Shown: in pieces, positions 7,518 to 18,887 of the stretch
Position numbering within the stretch: position 1 is the stretch's first letter
Layout of the letters: every line of letters starts with the position of its first letter
NCBI GenBank assembly: GCA_018828385.1
Contig: JAHJVE010000023.1
Span: 434,001 to 498,000 of the forward strand
Direction of reading: 5' to 3'
From: Gammaproteobacteria bacterium
Lineage (GTDB): Bacteria > Pseudomonadota > Gammaproteobacteria > Burkholderiales > Rhodocyclaceae
DNA: 64,000 nucleotides
Made by a program: the position numbers and the translations under genes
The notes under the pieces: generated by a model
The model's database searches: none
What the model was told of the DNA's origin: nothing
Seen by the model: the letters and a program-made list of their open reading frames with translations, nothing else

Positions 7518-9665
7518 TTATTGCTGCGGCTCTTGAGCTGCGGCTTCGGTAGCTACCGGCTGAGCAGCGGCTGCCCCCTCTTCAGTTGCAGCGGCCTTCA
7601 TCGACAGCTTGACGCGACCGCGATCATCGGTTTCGAGAACCTTGACGCGAACGATCTGGCCTTCCTTGACGTAGTCTTCGACCTTGTTGACACGTTCCTG
7701 AGCGATCTGGGATATGTGCAATAGACCATCCTTGCCCGGCAGCACGGAAACGATTGCGCCGAAATCAAGGATTTTGAGCACAGTACCTTCGTAGATCTTG
7801 CCGATCTCGACTTCAGCCGTGATCGCATCGATACGGGCACGGGCAGCGGCAGCGGCTTCGCCACTGCTCGAAGCGATGGTGATCGTACCGTCGTCCTGGA
7901 TATCGATCGTGGTGCCGGTTTCTTCGGTCAGGGCGCGGATAACTGCACCGCCCTTGCCGATGACGTCACGGATCTTTTCCGGATTGATCTTGAAGGTGTA
8001 AAGACGCGGGGCGTAGGCCGACATTTCTTCACGCGGGCCGGCGGCAGCTTCCTGCATCAGATTCAGGATGTGGATGCGGGCATCCTTGGCCTGGGCCAGC
8101 GCAACCTGCATGATTTCCTTGGTGATGCCCTGAATCTTGATGTCCATCTGCAGCGCGGTGATACCGCTGGTCGAACCAGCAACCTTGAAGTCCATGTCGC
8201 CGAGATGATCTTCGTCGCCCAGAATGTCTGTCAGCACGGCGAAACGGTTGCCATCCTTGATCAGACCCATGGCGATACCGGCAACGTGCGCCTTGAGCGG
8301 CACACCAGCGTCCAGCAGGGCCAGACAGCCACCGCAAACGGAAGCCATCGAGGACGAACCGTTGGATTCGGTAATTTCCGAAACCAGACGCATCGAGTAG
8401 GAGAAATCTTCCGGCTTCGGCAGCACGGCGAGCAGCGCGCGCTTGGCCAGGCGACCGTGACCGATTTCGCGACGCTTCGGCGTACCGACACGACCGCATT
8501 CACCAGTAGCGTACGGGGGCATGTTGTAGTGCAGCATGAAGCGGTCACGATATTCGCCAGCCAGTGCATCGATGATCTGCTCATCGCGGTTGGTGCCCAG
8601 CGTGGCGACGGCCAGGGCCTGGGTTTCGCCACGGGTGAACAGGGCCGAACCATGGGTGCGCGGCAGAACGCCAGAACGCATGGTGATCGGACGCACGGTG
8701 CGCGTGTCGCGACCGTCGATACGCGGCGCACCGCTCAGGATGCGGCCACGAACGATGGAAGCTTCGATTTCGTGGAACAGGTTGCCGACAGTGTTTTCAT
8801 CCGGAGCACCTTCGCCCTGGCACAGCGCGGCAATGGCCTCAGCACGGGTAACCTTGACGGCCTGGCTGCGGGTTTGCTTGACGGTAATGTTGTAGGCTTC
8901 TTCGAGCTTGGCACTGACCAGAGCGGACAGGCTGGCAACCAGCGCTTCGTCCTTCGGCGCAGCTTCCCATTCCCATTCCGGCTTGCCGGCTTCTTCGACC
9001 AGTTCGTTGATGGCATTGATCGCCTTCTGCATTTCGGTGTGGCCAAAAACGACGGCGCCGAGCATGACTTCTTCGGACAGCTGGTCGGCTTCGGATTCAA
9101 CCATCAGCACGGCGGCTTCGGTACCGGCGACGACGAGGTCGAGCTGGCTGCCCTTGAGCTGGCTCAGGGTCGGGCACAGAACGTACTGGCCGTCGATGTA
9201 ACCGACGCGGGCAGCGCCGATCGGACCGTTGAATGGCACGCCGGAGATGGCCAGGGCAGCGGAAGCACCGATCAGGGCCGGAATATCGGAATCAATTTCC
9301 GGATTCAGGGACATCACGGTAGCGATGACCTGGACTTCGTTGTAGAAGCCATCGGGGAACAGCGGACGGATCGGACGATCGATCAGACGGCAGGTCAACG
9401 TTTCCTTTTCGGAAGGACGGCCTTCGCGCTTGAAGAAACCACCGGGGATACGGCCGGCAGCGTAGGTCTTTTCCTGATAATCAACGGTCAGCGGGAAGAA
9501 ATCCTGACCTGGTTTGGCATTCTTGGCGGCCACGACGGTGACCAGAACCACGGTTTCTTCCATGGAAACGAGGACGGCGCCGCCAGCCTGGCGGGCAACT
9601 TCGCCGGTTTCGATGGTGACCTGATGAGCACCATAGGCGAAGGTTTTTTTCACGACATTAAACAT
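7518..9665 (-). CDS. pnp: polyribonucleotide nucleotidyltransferase (PNPase)
   Basis: 3'-5' phosphorolytic exoribonuclease of RNA turnover. 715 residues: two RNase PH-like cores, then a KH domain with [10 protein letters not shown] and an S1 domain ([18 protein letters not shown]). A short Ala/Glu/Gln tail follows. Length is normal for the family. It follows rpsO on the minus strand, the classic rpsO-pnp order, but a terminator separates them and the AT-rich 9666-9740 segment probably holds a pnp promoter or leader. Confidence 0.98.
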   Translation of the reverse strand: MFNVVKKTFAYGAHQVTIETGEVARQAGGAVLVSMEETVVLVTVVAAKNAKPGQDFFPLTVDYQEKTYAAGRIPGGFFKREGRPSEKETLTCRLIDRPIRPLFPDGFYNEVQVIATVMSLNPEIDSDIPALIGASAALAISGVPFNGPIGAARVGYIDGQYVLCPTLSQLKGSQLDLVVAGTEAAVLMVESEADQLSEEVMLGAVVFGHTEMQKAINAINELVEEAGKPEWEWEAAPKDEALVASLSALVSAKLEEAYNITVKQTRSQAVKVTRAEAIAALCQGEGAPDENTVGNLFHEIEASIVRGRILSGAPRIDGRDTRTVRPITMRSGVLPRTHGSALFTRGETQALAVATLGTNRDEQIIDALAGEYRDRFMLHYNMPPYATGECGRVGTPKRREIGHGRLAKRALLAVLPKPEDFSYSMRLVSEITESNGSSSMASVCGGCLALLDAGVPLKAHVAGIAMGLIKDGNRFAVLTDILGDEDHLGDMDFKVAGSTSGITALQMDIKIQGITKEIMQVALAQAKDARIHILNLMQEAAAGPREEMSAYAPRLYTFKINPEKIRDVIGKGGAVIRALTEETGTTIDIQDDGTITIASSSGEAAAAARARIDAITAEVEIGKIYEGTVLKILDFGAIVSVLPGKDGLLHISQIAQERVNKVEDYVKEGQIVRVKVLETDDRGRVKLSMKAAATEEGAAAAQPVATEAAAQEPQQ

Positions 9666-9740
9666 ATTTTCCTTTCACTCTCAACACAATAAACAACGAT
9701 TTATCAACAACTTACAATAGACAACAACAAACAGTAGTGC

Positions 9741-9779
9741 AAAAAAAGAAAAAAGCGGCCGGGATCAATCCGGGCCGCT
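9741..9779 (-). terminator. intrinsic terminator after rpsO
   Basis: On the minus strand, stem AGCGGCC/GGCCGCT with inner GGAT/ATCC pairing is followed by a run of T. It sits between rpsO and pnp and probably allows partial read-through. Confidence 0.85.
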
Positions 9780-9800
9780 CTTTCGTGGCTTCGATCTAGC

Positions 9801-10070
9801 TTACTTGCGCAGACCGAGGCGGGTAATCAGGGTGCGGTATGCGTCGATGTTCTTGCTCTTGAGGTAGGTGAGCAGCTTGCGACGCTGATTGACCATGCGC
9901 AGCAGACCACGACGGGAGTGGTGATCCTTCTTGTGCTCTTTGAAGTGCGGGGTCAGATCGTTGATGCGGGCGGTCAGCAAGGCGACCTGGACTTCCGGAG
10001 AACCGGTATCGCCCTTGGCGCGCTGGAAATCGGCGACGACGCCGGCTTTGACTTCAGTAGTGAATGCCAT
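9801..10070 (-). CDS. rpsO: 30S ribosomal protein uS15
   Basis: 89 residues, exactly the usual size. Contains the 16S rRNA-binding signature region [19 protein letters not shown]. It binds the central domain of 16S rRNA early in 30S assembly. Lies between truB and pnp as in most proteobacteria. Confidence 0.98.
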   Translation of the reverse strand: MAFTTEVKAGVVADFQRAKGDTGSPEVQVALLTARINDLTPHFKEHKKDHHSRRGLLRMVNQRRKLLTYLKSKNIDAYRTLITRLGLRK

Positions 10071-10173
10071 TTCAAACTCTCTTTCATGAAAACGACGCCG
10101 CCCCGGTTTGATAGAGCCAGCGCCAGTGGATAAAATTTTTCCGTTGGCGACGGAAAGCGTTGGATTATATCAG

Positions 10174-11073
10174 CTAATCAGCGAGTTGAATCAGTCGTTT
10201 TGGCCACAGGCGATTGCCCTGCCCCGGCTCGCCAATACCTATCAGGCGCGCGTTTTCATAGACGCGAATCTTGCCGCTCAGGCCGGCCGGCAAATCAACC
10301 GGATTGCCATGACTGAAACGCTGCGCCGCCTCGCCTTCGATGTTAAGAATTGGCAAGGTGTGCAATAGCGCATCGACCGGTTTCAGGTGGGCCATGCGCC
10401 CCGCTTCGTCGAGGCCTTCAAGGTCGGCAAGAGTAACAGCACCCTCCAGCTCGAGGTCGCCAACGCGAGTTCGGCGCAAGGCAGCCAGGTGTGCACCACA
10501 ACCAAGTGCCGCACCGATGTCAGCCGCCAGAACGCGGATGTAGGTGCCCTTGCTGCAGGACACGCGCAGCGTCAGGGCGTCACCCGCAAAGTCGAGCAGC
10601 TCGATGGCGTGAATGGTGACCGCCCTCGCCTCGCGCTCGACTTCGATACCCTTGCGAGCCAGTTCGTAGAGCGGACGACCATCACGCTTCAGGGCCGAGT
10701 GCATGGGCGGAATCTGCTGAATATCGCCGGTGAATTGCGGCAGCAATTTCAAAATTGCCGCTTTTTCCGTGTTGACCGTAGCAGTCGCCGTCACCTTGCC
10801 CTCAGCGTCGCCAGAATCGGTGGTCACGCCCAGTTTGAGGACAGCCTCGTAGGTTTTGTCGGCATCGAGCAAATCAGCCGAAAACTTTGTCGCCTCGCCA
10901 AAACACAGCGGCAACAAGCCAGTAGCCAGAGGGTCCAGGGTGCCCGTATGGCCGCCCTTGGCCGCCGAGAACAGGCGGCGCGCCTTTTGCAGCGCATCGT
11001 TCGAGGTAAATCCGATGGGTTTGTCGAGCAACAGCACACCATCGACCTGTTTCCAGGCCTTCTTGACTTGCAT
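10174..11073 (-). CDS. truB: tRNA pseudouridine(55) synthase TruB
   Basis: Makes pseudouridine 55 in the tRNA T-loop. 299 residues; catalytic Asp47 in GGHTGTLDPLATGLL; PUA-like C-terminal part. Residues from about 97 to 110 (ATVNTEKAAILKLL) are encoded by a degenerate copy of the dispersed repeat, in a variable surface segment just before the conserved QIPPMHSALKRDG block. Last gene of the rimP-nusA-infB-rbfA-truB run, 7 bp after rbfA. Confidence 0.97.
   Translation of the reverse strand: MQVKKAWKQVDGVLLLDKPIGFTSNDALQKARRLFSAAKGGHTGTLDPLATGLLPLCFGEATKFSADLLDADKTYEAVLKLGVTTDSGDAEGKVTATATVNTEKAAILKLLPQFTGDIQQIPPMHSALKRDGRPLYELARKGIEVEREARAVTIHAIELLDFAGDALTLRVSCSKGTYIRVLAADIGAALGCGAHLAALRRTRVGDLELEGAVTLADLEGLDEAGRMAHLKPVDALLHTLPILNIEGEAAQRFSHGNPVDLPAGLSGKIRVYENARLIGIGEPGQGNRLWPKRLIQLAD
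10746..10784 (-). repeat. dispersed 40-bp repeat, copy 3 (inside truB)
   Basis: Forward relative to truB: GCTACGGTCAAC, GGAAA, then CAATTTTGAAATTG. Read in the same frame (ATVN-type) as the gcvP copy. Confidence 0.6.
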
Positions 11074-11080
11074 GGTGTGC

Positions 11081-11452
11081 TTAGTCTTCCGGCGTCTGAT
11101 CGCTCAGCGCATTGGCCTGATTGATCAACAAAGTCATGCTGGCGCCGTGCTCGATGGAGTTGTCGTAAACGAAATGCAACTCCGGCAAGGTATGGATATG
11201 GATACGACGACCCAGTTCGCGCCGCAGGAAACCGGACGCCCGCTTCAGGCCGCGCTCGATCTCTTCCAGATGCTCGGAATTGAGCGTCGCGTAAAACACC
11301 TTGGCGTGGGCGTAATCCGGTGTCAGCTCGACAGCTGTCAGGCTGATCATACCGACGCGCGGATCCTTCAATTCAGTCCGAATCAGATCGGCAAGGTCGC
11401 GGCGCACTTGCTCCGCGACCCGGTCACTACGCTGAAATCCTTTTTTCTTCAT
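11081..11452 (-). CDS. rbfA: 30S ribosome-binding factor RbfA
   Basis: 123-residue KH-fold protein that binds pre-30S subunits and helps mature the 5' end of 16S rRNA. Contains DRVAEQVRRDLADLI and the conserved KDPRVGMISLTAVELTPDY segment. The ATG overlaps the infB stop region, so it is translationally coupled. Confidence 0.96.
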   Translation of the reverse strand: MKKKGFQRSDRVAEQVRRDLADLIRTELKDPRVGMISLTAVELTPDYAHAKVFYATLNSEHLEEIERGLKRASGFLRRELGRRIHIHTLPELHFVYDNSIEHGASMTLLINQANALSDQTPED

Positions 11453-14157
11453 TACAGCGAGCGTGCCACTTCCTGAATTTCGTAAGCTTCCAGCTGGTCG
11501 CCCACCTGGATGTCGTTATTGCCACGCAGCGACAGACCGCATTCGAAGTTGGAACGCACTTCCTTGACGTCGTCCTTGAAGCGCTTGAGCGAGTCGAGTT
11601 CGCCGTCCCACTGAACAACGTTGTTGCGCAGCAGACGGACGCGGGAATTGCGCTTGACGAAGCCTTCCAGCACGTAACAGCCGGCAATGGCGCCAACCTT
11701 GGATACGTTGAAGACTTGGCGAATTTCGACCATGCCGGTGATCTGTTCGCGTTTCTCCGGGGACAACATGCCGGACAACGCCGCCTTGACCTCATCAACT
11801 GCGTCGTAAATCACGTTGTAGTAACGGATATCGACACCGAAGGTTTCGGCCAGCTTGCGTGAACCCGCATCGGCACGAATGTTGAAGCCAATGATGACCG
11901 CGCCGGAAGCCTGGGCCAGATTGACGTCGGATTCGCTGATCGCGCCGACGGCACCGTGGATGATCTGAACGCGGACTTCCTCGTTCGACAGCTTGGCCAG
12001 TGTCTGCACCAGCGCTTCCTGTGAACCTTGTACGTCGGCCTTGACGATGAGCGGCAGGGTCTTGACTTCGCCCTCTTCCATCTGCTGGAACATGTTTTCG
12101 AGCTTGGCGGCCTGTTGCTTGGCCAGCTTGACGTCGCGGAACTTGCCCTGACGGAACAAGGCGATTTCACGCGCCTTCTTCTCATCGGTCAGCACGATGG
12201 CTTCTTCGCCAGCAGCCGGCACATCGGACAAGCCGAGGATTTCGACCGGAATGGACGGGCCAGCTTCGTTGATCGGCTTGCCGTTCTCGTCGAGCATGGC
12301 GCGGACACGGCCGAAAACCTGACCGGCCAACACGACATCGCCGCGCTTCAAGGTGCCGGACTGAACCAGCATCGTCGCCACCGCACCACGCCCCTTGTCG
12401 AGACGGGCTTCGATGATCAGCCCCTTGGCGGGCGCGTCCTTCTGTGCCGTCAGTTCAAGGACTTCGGCCTGCAACAGGACCTGCTCAAGCAACTCGTCGA
12501 TTCCAGTACCCTTCTTGGCCGACACCGGGCAGAACGGCGAATCGCCACCGTACTCTTCCGGAATGACGCCTTCGGCGACCAGCTCCTGCTTGACGCGATC
12601 CGGGTTGGAATCGGGCTTGTCGATCTTGTTGACCGCAACCACGAGCGGCACGCCGGCCGCCTTGGCGTGGTGGATCGCTTCCTTGGTCTGCGGCATGACG
12701 CCGTCGTCAGCAGCGACGACCAGAATGACGATATCGGTCGCCTTGGCACCGCGGGCACGCATGGCCGTAAAGGCTTCGTGACCCGGGGTATCGAGGAAGG
12801 TGATCATGCCACGGTCGGTTTCGACGTGGTAGGCACCGATGTGCTGGGTAATGCCACCGGCTTCACCCGCTGCCACCTTGGCACGACGGATGTAGTCGAG
12901 CAGCGAGGTCTTGCCGTGGTCGACGTGACCCATGACAGTAACAACCGGAGCACGGGGCTCAAGCGGCACGTCCTTGTGATCGGCAGACTCTTCGAGGAAA
13001 GCATCCGGATCGTCCAGCTTGGCGGCAAACGCCTTGTGGCCCATTTCCTCGACGACAATCATCGCCGTTTCCTGGTCCAGCACCTGATTGATGGTAACCA
13101 TTGAACCCATTTTCATCATGACCTTGATGATCTCGATGGCCTTGATGGCCATCTTGTGCGCCAGGTCGGTCACGGAAATGGTTTCGGGAATATGCACTTC
13201 ACGAATGACCTGCTCGGTCGGCGCCTGGAAGCTGCCCTGACCGTCGTCACCCTTGTGCGACTTCTTGTGGCCGTGACGATTGTCCTTCCAGCCGGTACCG
13301 CCATCCGAGCCGCGCGTCTTAAGGCCGCCCTTTTTCTTGCCATCGTCGGCTACGCGACCCTTGTCACCCTTCTTGCCCGGCGCGTCCGGTTTCTTGTGCA
13401 GTGTTCCCTTGTCAGCAGCCGGTGCGGTGCCGTCGCCGGCCTTGGCAGCGGCAGCAGCGGTTTGCTTGGCCTGCTCGGCGACCTTGGCAGCAGCGGCAGC
13501 AACTTCTGCCTGCTGACGCATGCGAACCAGTTCGGCTTCACGCGCCTGCTTCTCGCGCAACTCGCGCTCCTGGATTTCACGCAACGTCGTATAGCGACGG
13601 TTTTCCTGCTCGCGAGCCTTCAGCTCCTTCTCGCCGATGATCGCAGCGCGGTCGAGAACGACCGGCGCCGGCTTGGCAACCTCAGGTTCAATTTCCGGCT
13701 CGACAGGTGCTTCAACCGGCGCCTCAACAACGGGCTCGGGTACGACCTCAACAACAGGCTCGGGAATCGGCTCCGGCTCTGGCTCCAGTGCCAATTCAAC
13801 GACAGGAACTTCCGGCTCGACCTCAAGCGCTTCAAGTTCTGCCTCGGGCACATGCTCACCGATTTCGCGCTTCATCAAAACGCGCTTCTTGCGCACCTCG
13901 ACCTGAACGGTACGGGCGCGGCCGTGAGAATCGGTAGCCTTGATTTCCGAGGTGGACTTGCGCGTCAGGGTGATCTTGGTCTTCGATTCGTCGCCATGGG
14001 CGCGGCGCAGATAATCAAGAAGCCGAGCCTTGTCCTGGTCGGTCAGGGCATCGTTGGCACCCTCCTTGCCCACGCCTGCCTTGCTCAATTGCTCGAGCAG
14101 GGCCGACACCGGCATTTTGAGTTCAACGGCAAATTGTGAGACTGTTGTTGCGGACAT
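11452..14157 (-). CDS. infB: translation initiation factor IF-2
   Basis: 901-residue GTPase that delivers fMet-tRNA to the 30S subunit. Order: IF2-N domain (residues 1-55), a long Pro/Glu/Ala-rich and then Lys/Gly-rich linker (about 110-310), second N-domain, G domain with [20 protein letters not shown] and NKIDKP, and domains II-IV. Size and low-complexity linker are typical of betaproteobacteria. Between nusA (17 bp) and rbfA in the conserved operon. Confidence 0.98.
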   Translation of the reverse strand: MSATTVSQFAVELKMPVSALLEQLSKAGVGKEGANDALTDQDKARLLDYLRRAHGDESKTKITLTRKSTSEIKATDSHGRARTVQVEVRKKRVLMKREIGEHVPEAELEALEVEPEVPVVELALEPEPEPIPEPVVEVVPEPVVEAPVEAPVEPEIEPEVAKPAPVVLDRAAIIGEKELKAREQENRRYTTLREIQERELREKQAREAELVRMRQQAEVAAAAAKVAEQAKQTAAAAAKAGDGTAPAADKGTLHKKPDAPGKKGDKGRVADDGKKKGGLKTRGSDGGTGWKDNRHGHKKSHKGDDGQGSFQAPTEQVIREVHIPETISVTDLAHKMAIKAIEIIKVMMKMGSMVTINQVLDQETAMIVVEEMGHKAFAAKLDDPDAFLEESADHKDVPLEPRAPVVTVMGHVDHGKTSLLDYIRRAKVAAGEAGGITQHIGAYHVETDRGMITFLDTPGHEAFTAMRARGAKATDIVILVVAADDGVMPQTKEAIHHAKAAGVPLVVAVNKIDKPDSNPDRVKQELVAEGVIPEEYGGDSPFCPVSAKKGTGIDELLEQVLLQAEVLELTAQKDAPAKGLIIEARLDKGRGAVATMLVQSGTLKRGDVVLAGQVFGRVRAMLDENGKPINEAGPSIPVEILGLSDVPAAGEEAIVLTDEKKAREIALFRQGKFRDVKLAKQQAAKLENMFQQMEEGEVKTLPLIVKADVQGSQEALVQTLAKLSNEEVRVQIIHGAVGAISESDVNLAQASGAVIIGFNIRADAGSRKLAETFGVDIRYYNVIYDAVDEVKAALSGMLSPEKREQITGMVEIRQVFNVSKVGAIAGCYVLEGFVKRNSRVRLLRNNVVQWDGELDSLKRFKDDVKEVRSNFECGLSLRGNNDIQVGDQLEAYEIQEVARSL

Positions 14158-14174
14158 ACTTTGCTACCTCCCGC

Positions 14175-15647
14175 TCACTCGAACCAGTGAGCCCGTGCCT
14201 TGAGAATGAGTTCCTTGGCACGCTCGTCGTCGATGCCGGTCATTTCCGTCAATTCATCTACCGCCAGTTCCGCGAGGTCATCGCGTGTCTTGACGTCGTG
14301 ACCTGCCAGTTTCGCGGCCAATTCCTTGCTCATCCCCTCAAGACCCATCAGGTCATCGGAAACATTTTCCAGCTTTTCTTCAGTTGCAATCGCTTCCGTC
14401 AGCAGAACATTGCGGGCACGGTTGCGGAGTTCATTGACGATCCCCTCGTCCAGCCCGTCGATTTCCAGCATTTCGGCCAGCGGCACGTAGGCCACTTCTT
14501 CCAGCGACGAGAAGCCTTCCTCGATCAGCAGATCAGCGAGCTCTTCGTCGATATCCAGCTTTTCCATAAAGGTGACGCGGGTCTCGGCGTACTCGGCTTC
14601 GGACCGCTTGGCCGACTCGTCCTGGGTCATCAGGTTGATGGTCCAGCCGGTCAACTCGGAAGCCAGACGAACGTTCTGACCGTTGCGACCAATGGCGATG
14701 GCCAGATTGTCTTCATCGACAACAACGTCCATGGCGTGCTTTTCCTCATCGACCACGATGGAGGAAACCTCGGCCGGCGACAAGGCACCGATCACGAACT
14801 GGGCCGGATCGGCCGACCACAGCACGATGTCGATATTCTCGCCACCGATTTCGTTGCGCACGGCGGTAACACGGGAACCACGCAGGCCGACACAGGTACC
14901 AATCGGGTCGACACGCGGATCATTGGATTTGACGGCGATCTTGGCACGCAGGCCGGGGTCGCGGGCACAAGCCTTGAGCTCCATGAGACCATCGGCAATT
15001 TCCGGCACTTCCATATCGAACAGCTTGACGATGAATTCCGGCGCGGTGCGCGACAGGATGATTTGCGGGCCGCGGGCATTGCGGTCGATACGCAGCAGAT
15101 AGGCGCGAATTCGGTCGCCAACACGCAGATTTTCCTTGGGGATCATCTGATCGCGCGGCAGCAGCGCCTCGATCTTACCGGCTTCGACGATGGCATTGCC
15201 ACGTTCCATGCGCTTGATGGTGCCCGAAACGACATGCTCCTTGCGATCAAGGAAGTCGGACAGGATCTGCTCGCGCTCGGCATCGCGAATCTTCTGCAGG
15301 ATGACCTGCTTGGCTGCCTGGGCACCGATACGACCGAAATCAATCGGCTCAAGCCCCTCTTCCAGCGTATCGCCGGATTCGATATCCGAATCGTCCTTCT
15401 GGGCTTCGGAGAGCGGTATCTGCAGGTATTCGTTGACGTACTCGTTATCCGGCACAACCTGCCAGCGACGGAAGGACTCGAAGTTACCCGAATTGCGATC
15501 AATCGAGACGCGCACATCGGCCTCGTCATGGATGCGCTTCTTGGTGGCCGAAGCAAGGGCCAGCTCGAGGGCGCCAAAGACAATCTCTTTAGCGACGTTC
15601 TTTTCGCGGGCGAGTGCATCAACCAGCAGCAATATTTCACGGCTCAT
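14175..15647 (-). CDS. nusA: transcription termination/antitermination protein NusA
   Basis: 490 residues: N-terminal RNA polymerase-binding domain, S1 domain, two KH domains (motif [17 protein letters not shown]) and two C-terminal helical acidic repeats. It modulates pausing, intrinsic termination and rRNA antitermination. Second gene of the operon, with possible autoregulation through the two terminators before rimP. Confidence 0.98.
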   Translation of the reverse strand: MSREILLLVDALAREKNVAKEIVFGALELALASATKKRIHDEADVRVSIDRNSGNFESFRRWQVVPDNEYVNEYLQIPLSEAQKDDSDIESGDTLEEGLEPIDFGRIGAQAAKQVILQKIRDAEREQILSDFLDRKEHVVSGTIKRMERGNAIVEAGKIEALLPRDQMIPKENLRVGDRIRAYLLRIDRNARGPQIILSRTAPEFIVKLFDMEVPEIADGLMELKACARDPGLRAKIAVKSNDPRVDPIGTCVGLRGSRVTAVRNEIGGENIDIVLWSADPAQFVIGALSPAEVSSIVVDEEKHAMDVVVDEDNLAIAIGRNGQNVRLASELTGWTINLMTQDESAKRSEAEYAETRVTFMEKLDIDEELADLLIEEGFSSLEEVAYVPLAEMLEIDGLDEGIVNELRNRARNVLLTEAIATEEKLENVSDDLMGLEGMSKELAAKLAGHDVKTRDDLAELAVDELTEMTGIDDERAKELILKARAHWFE

Positions 15648-15668
15648 GGGCTAAAACCTCCTAGTCCT

Positions 15669-16109
15669 TCAGTCGAAACGAGGCACCAGTCGTGCCTTCT
15701 CGATATTATTGAATTCCAGTTCCACATCATCTTTTTCCAGACGCAGACCAACCTTGCCATCCTTGCAACCGAGCAACTCACCCTGAAAATTGCGGCGACC
15801 GCCGTGCGGGATACGCAACTTGATCTGAACATCCTGACCGGCAAAACGCTCGAAGTCTTCAGCCTTCTTGACGACGCGATCGAGCCCCGGAGAGGAAATC
15901 TCCAGACGGTCGAAATCGAAGTTTTCCACTTCGAAAACCCGGGTCAGCTGATTGGAGACCTTGGCGCAATCTTCGACATCGATCCCGGTATCGCGCCCAG
16001 GGGCGTCGATGAAGACGCGAATCGTCCGCCCACGCGGCGACATCTCGACATCAACGAGTTCGTAACCCAGACCGACAACCGTCGTTTCAAGCAGTGCGTT
16101 TAAATCCAT
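15669..16109 (-). CDS. rimP: ribosome maturation factor RimP
   Basis: About 146 residues; needed for 30S maturation. Conserved start region LLETTVVGLGYELVDVEMSP and the GRTIRVFIDAPG strand. ATG at 16109 is preferred because family members start just before the DLN-type helix; an in-frame GTG at 16115 is possible. No strong ribosome site is visible. First gene of the nusA operon. Its start codon lies only a few bases after an intrinsic terminator hairpin. Confidence 0.92.
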   Translation of the reverse strand: MDLNALLETTVVGLGYELVDVEMSPRGRTIRVFIDAPGRDTGIDVEDCAKVSNQLTRVFEVENFDFDRLEISSPGLDRVVKKAEDFERFAGQDVQIKLRIPHGGRRNFQGELLGCKDGKVGLRLEKDDVELEFNNIEKARLVPRFD

Positions 16110-16115
16110 AGCCAC

Positions 16116-16140
16116 AAATAAAAAATGGGCGAAACGCCCA
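16116..16140 (-). terminator. terminator T2 immediately upstream of rimP
   Basis: Minus-strand hairpin TGGGCG-TTT-CGCCCA followed by TTTTTTATTT, ending a few bases before the rimP start. It could end rluB transcripts or act as a leader attenuator for the nusA operon. Confidence 0.75.
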
Positions 16141-16143
16141 CCT

Positions 16144-16176
16144 CATGAAAAAAGATGCCCTGCCAAAAATGGCAGG
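16144..16176 (-). terminator. terminator T1 between rluB and rimP
   Basis: Minus-strand hairpin CCTGCCA-TTTT-TGGCAGG followed after five bases by TTTTTT. First of two tandem terminators separating rluB from rimP. Confidence 0.75.
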
Positions 16177-16226
16177 AGGAACAAACCCGTGAATTATAAC
16201 GGATTTATTCCCTCTCGACAATCGAT

Positions 16227-17252
16227 TTAGGTACTCTCAGAGCCCTTTCGGGGCGCTGGTACCTTGTTTTCGAGGTCGCGCAGCAGCATTTTGATTTCGA
16301 CCTCTTTTAGCTCACGCGCCATGCCACGTTTCAATTGCGGCGGCAGCACGAACGGGCCGTAGCGAACACGGATCAATCGGCTGACTGTCACGCCGACCGC
16401 CTCGAACATGCGACGCACTTCGCGGTTGCGGCCTTCAAAGATGGTAACGCGATACCAATGGTTGGCACCTTCGCCACCACCGTCATGCAGCGTCCCGAAA
16501 TTGGCCCGGCCATCCTCGAGTTCGACACCATGCAGCAATTGCTGCTGGGCTTCGAGCGTCAGTTCGCCGAGCACGCGCACGGCGTATTCGCGGACCAGCT
16601 CCGAACTCGGGTGCATTAGCTTGTTGGCCAGATCGCCGGACGTCGTAAAAATCAGCAGGCCGGAGGTGTTGAAGTCAAGACGACCAACGTTGATCCAGCG
16701 GCCACCGCGCATGCGGGGCAGCGCCGCGAAGACCGACGGACGGCCATCCGGGTCGTCACGCGAGACAATCTCGCCTTCTGGCTTGTGATACATCAGGACG
16801 CGAGGCGGACGGGTGCTGCCGGTGAAGCGGATGTTGATCAGCCGGCCGCCGATCTTGACCTTGTCGGTCGGCACTACGGACTGGCCAATGGTCGCCACGA
16901 CGCCGTTGACGGTGACCTTGCCGGCTGAAATCCACTCTTCCATTTCGCGGCGCGAGCCGACGCCTGCCTGGGCGAGAATTTTCTGCAGGCGTTCCGGTTT
17001 GGCTTCGACGACCGCCTTGCCATTGCGCGCAATATTGCCGCGGCTGGCCCGACCCGTTGCCGGCAGCGCGGCGCGGCGACGCGGCTTGGGCGCCTCGACC
17101 ACTTCTTCAGCCTCGGGCGCCTCTTCGCGGGCATTGCGGGGGGTGCGACCGCGCGGGGCTGGATTGCTACGGTCAACCGGAATTTCCGGCCTTTTTTGAA
17201 ATCCGCCCGGCTTGCTGGCGGAACGGAGAGGTGTGCGTTTATTGGTTTTCAT
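16227..17252 (-). CDS. rluB: 23S rRNA pseudouridine(2605) synthase RluB
   Basis: Isomerises U2605 in 23S rRNA. 341 residues: a disordered basic N-terminal extension of about 85, an S4 RNA-binding domain ([19 protein letters not shown], 87-105) and the RsuA/RluB catalytic core with Asp193 in [11 protein letters not shown]. Residues 17-30 of the extension (ending PVDRSN) are encoded by a copy of the dispersed repeat. The start overlaps the scpB stop by 14 bp, so it sits in the scpA-scpB-rluB run. Confidence 0.95.
   Translation of the reverse strand: MKTNKRTPLRSASKPGGFQKRPEIPVDRSNPAPRGRTPRNAREEAPEAEEVVEAPKPRRRAALPATGRASRGNIARNGKAVVEAKPERLQKILAQAGVGSRREMEEWISAGKVTVNGVVATIGQSVVPTDKVKIGGRLINIRFTGSTRPPRVLMYHKPEGEIVSRDDPDGRPSVFAALPRMRGGRWINVGRLDFNTSGLLIFTTSGDLANKLMHPSSELVREYAVRVLGELTLEAQQQLLHGVELEDGRANFGTLHDGGGEGANHWYRVTIFEGRNREVRRMFEAVGVTVSRLIRVRYGPFVLPPQLKRGMARELKEVEIKMLLRDLENKVPAPRKGSEST
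17163..17202 (+). repeat. dispersed 40-bp repeat, copy 4 (inside rluB)
   Basis: Good match in the first half (ATTGCTACGGTCAACCGG), diverged second half ending TTTTGAAAT. Antisense to rluB, read as PEIPVDRSN, the same frame as the epsF copy. Confidence 0.8.
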
Positions 17253-17784
17253 AATTCAGCTCCAGTGTCTGGGCGATTTGTTCGAGCGGCGGCAGTTCAC
17301 TGACGCTTCTCAGTCCCAGATCATCGAGAAATTGCTTGGTGGTGGCAAACAGGGCCGGCCTTCCTGGTGTTTCGCGATGGCCGACGACATCGATCCAGCC
17401 ACGCTCTTCCAGTGTTTTGACGACGTTGGTATTGACCGCAACGCCGCGGATTTCCTCAATGTCGCCGCGCGTCACCGGTTGACGATAGGCGATGATGGCC
17501 AGGGTTTCCAGAGCAGCGCGCGAGTATTTGGGCGGTCGCTCCGGGTTGAGGCGCTCAAGATAAGGCAGATATTCGGCGCGCGTCCGGAAGCGCCAGCCGG
17601 ACGCAAGCTGGATCAACTCGACCGGACGTTCGGCCCATTCCTCACGCAACTCGTCGAGCAGCTTGCGCAGGGTATCGGTCGACAAATCCTCGTCGAACAT
17701 CTTTTTCATTTCGCTGGGCGACATCGGCTCGCGCGCGGCGAGCAGCGCAGCCTCAAGCACTCTCTTGACCTGGCTCGGTTCCAC
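17239..17784 (-). CDS. scpB: segregation and condensation protein ScpB
   Basis: 181-residue winged-helix subunit (kite protein) of the Smc-ScpAB chromosome-condensing complex. Contains the conserved [24 protein letters not shown] segment characteristic of ScpB. GTG start at 17784, inside scpA (32-bp overlap), so translation is coupled. Confidence 0.95.
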   Translation of the reverse strand: MEPSQVKRVLEAALLAAREPMSPSEMKKMFDEDLSTDTLRKLLDELREEWAERPVELIQLASGWRFRTRAEYLPYLERLNPERPPKYSRAALETLAIIAYRQPVTRGDIEEIRGVAVNTNVVKTLEERGWIDVVGHRETPGRPALFATTKQFLDDLGLRSVSELPPLEQIAQTLELNYENQ

Positions 17785-18592
17785 CTTGATGCACTCGGAC
17801 GTAAATGGGTTGAAAGGCTTCGGTCTGGGTGATTTCGATCAGTTTTTCGCGGCCCAGTTCAAGCATGGCAATGAAATGGACGACCAGACCCGGGACGCCC
17901 ATGTCGGGGTCGAACAAGGTCTCGAACTGAACAAAGCCACCTTTGGCCTGCAAGGCACGCAGGATGATGCCCATGTGCTCGCGCACCGACAATTCTTCGC
18001 GCCCGATCTGGTGATGCTTTTTCAGGCCAGCCTGACGGACAACCGCCATCCAGGCCTCCTTGAGATCATTGACCGAGACCTCCGGCTGGCGGACCAGCAG
18101 CGATTTCTCGACCAGCGTCTCGACCCAGAAAAACTCGCGTTCGGCCTGCGGCATCGCGTTCAGATTCTGGCCGGCGAGCTTCATCTGCTCGTATTCCATG
18201 AGCCGGCGAACCAGTTCGGCGCGCGGATCCTCGACATCATCGCCCTCGCCCAGCTTTGGCCGGGGCAACAACATGCGCGACTTGATCTCGATGAGCATCG
18301 CCGCCATCACGAGGTAATCGGCTGCCAGTTCGAGATTGCTTGCCCGCATCGCCTCGACATAATCGAGATACTGCCGGGTCAGCGGCGCCATCGGGATATC
18401 GAGGATATCGATGTTGGCGCGGCGAATCATGTAGAGCAGGAGGTCAAGCGGCCCCTCGAAGGCGTCGAGCATGATGGCCAGCGCATCCGGCGGGATGTAC
18501 AGATCAAGTGGCATCTGCTCGAGCGGCTGCCCGTAAACGCGGGCTACCGGCTCGACTTCGCCTTCGGGAAGCACTTCGAGGACGTCGCTCAT
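17753..18592 (-). CDS. scpA: segregation and condensation protein ScpA
   Basis: 279-residue kleisin that bridges Smc heads. N-terminal motif [14 protein letters not shown] with [19 protein letters not shown] and a C-terminal winged helix. Length is at the upper end for proteobacteria. Four bases separate it from the LAB_N gene upstream. Confidence 0.95.
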   Translation of the reverse strand: MSDVLEVLPEGEVEPVARVYGQPLEQMPLDLYIPPDALAIMLDAFEGPLDLLLYMIRRANIDILDIPMAPLTRQYLDYVEAMRASNLELAADYLVMAAMLIEIKSRMLLPRPKLGEGDDVEDPRAELVRRLMEYEQMKLAGQNLNAMPQAEREFFWVETLVEKSLLVRQPEVSVNDLKEAWMAVVRQAGLKKHHQIGREELSVREHMGIILRALQAKGGFVQFETLFDPDMGVPGLVVHFIAMLELGREKLIEITQTEAFQPIYVRVHQGGTEPGQESA

Positions 18593-18596
18593 GCGC

Positions 18597-18887
18597 TCAG
18601 GAGGCCGCCGCGCGGCCCTTGCCCCGGTAATGCAGATGCAAATTGCGGATATAGATAACCAGGCTGAGTGCCTGGCCGAAAATGAAGACCGGGTCCTTGC
18701 GGTGGATGGCGTAAATGGCCAGCACGATGCCGCCAGCCAGGCTGAAATACCAGAATGAAACCGGAATGACGACCATCTTGGCTTTTTCGCTGCTCCACCA
18801 CTGGATGACGAAACGCATCATGAACAGCGCCTGGCCACCAAAGCCGATGCCGATCCAGATCAGCGTTTCCCAGTCGTAGCCGAACAT
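18597..18887 (-). CDS. lipid-A-disaccharide synthase N-terminal domain (LAB_N) membrane protein
   Basis: 96 residues with three predicted membrane segments; the pattern FMMRFVIQWWSSEKAKMVVIP is typical of the LAB_N family. Found alone in many proteobacteria; proposed link to lipid A or envelope lipid modification is by family only. ATG overlaps the trpS stop by one base (TGATG). Confidence 0.85.
   Translation of the reverse strand: MFGYDWETLIWIGIGFGGQALFMMRFVIQWWSSEKAKMVVIPVSFWYFSLAGGIVLAIYAIHRKDPVFIFGQALSLVIYIRNLHLHYRGKGRAAAS

Noticed and set aside
8070-9692. 540-codon open frame on the + strand
   Set aside because: Exact antisense shadow of pnp caused by GC-rich codon bias; no family resemblance.
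14136-16103. 655-codon open frame on the + strand
   Set aside because: Antisense shadow of nusA and rimP.
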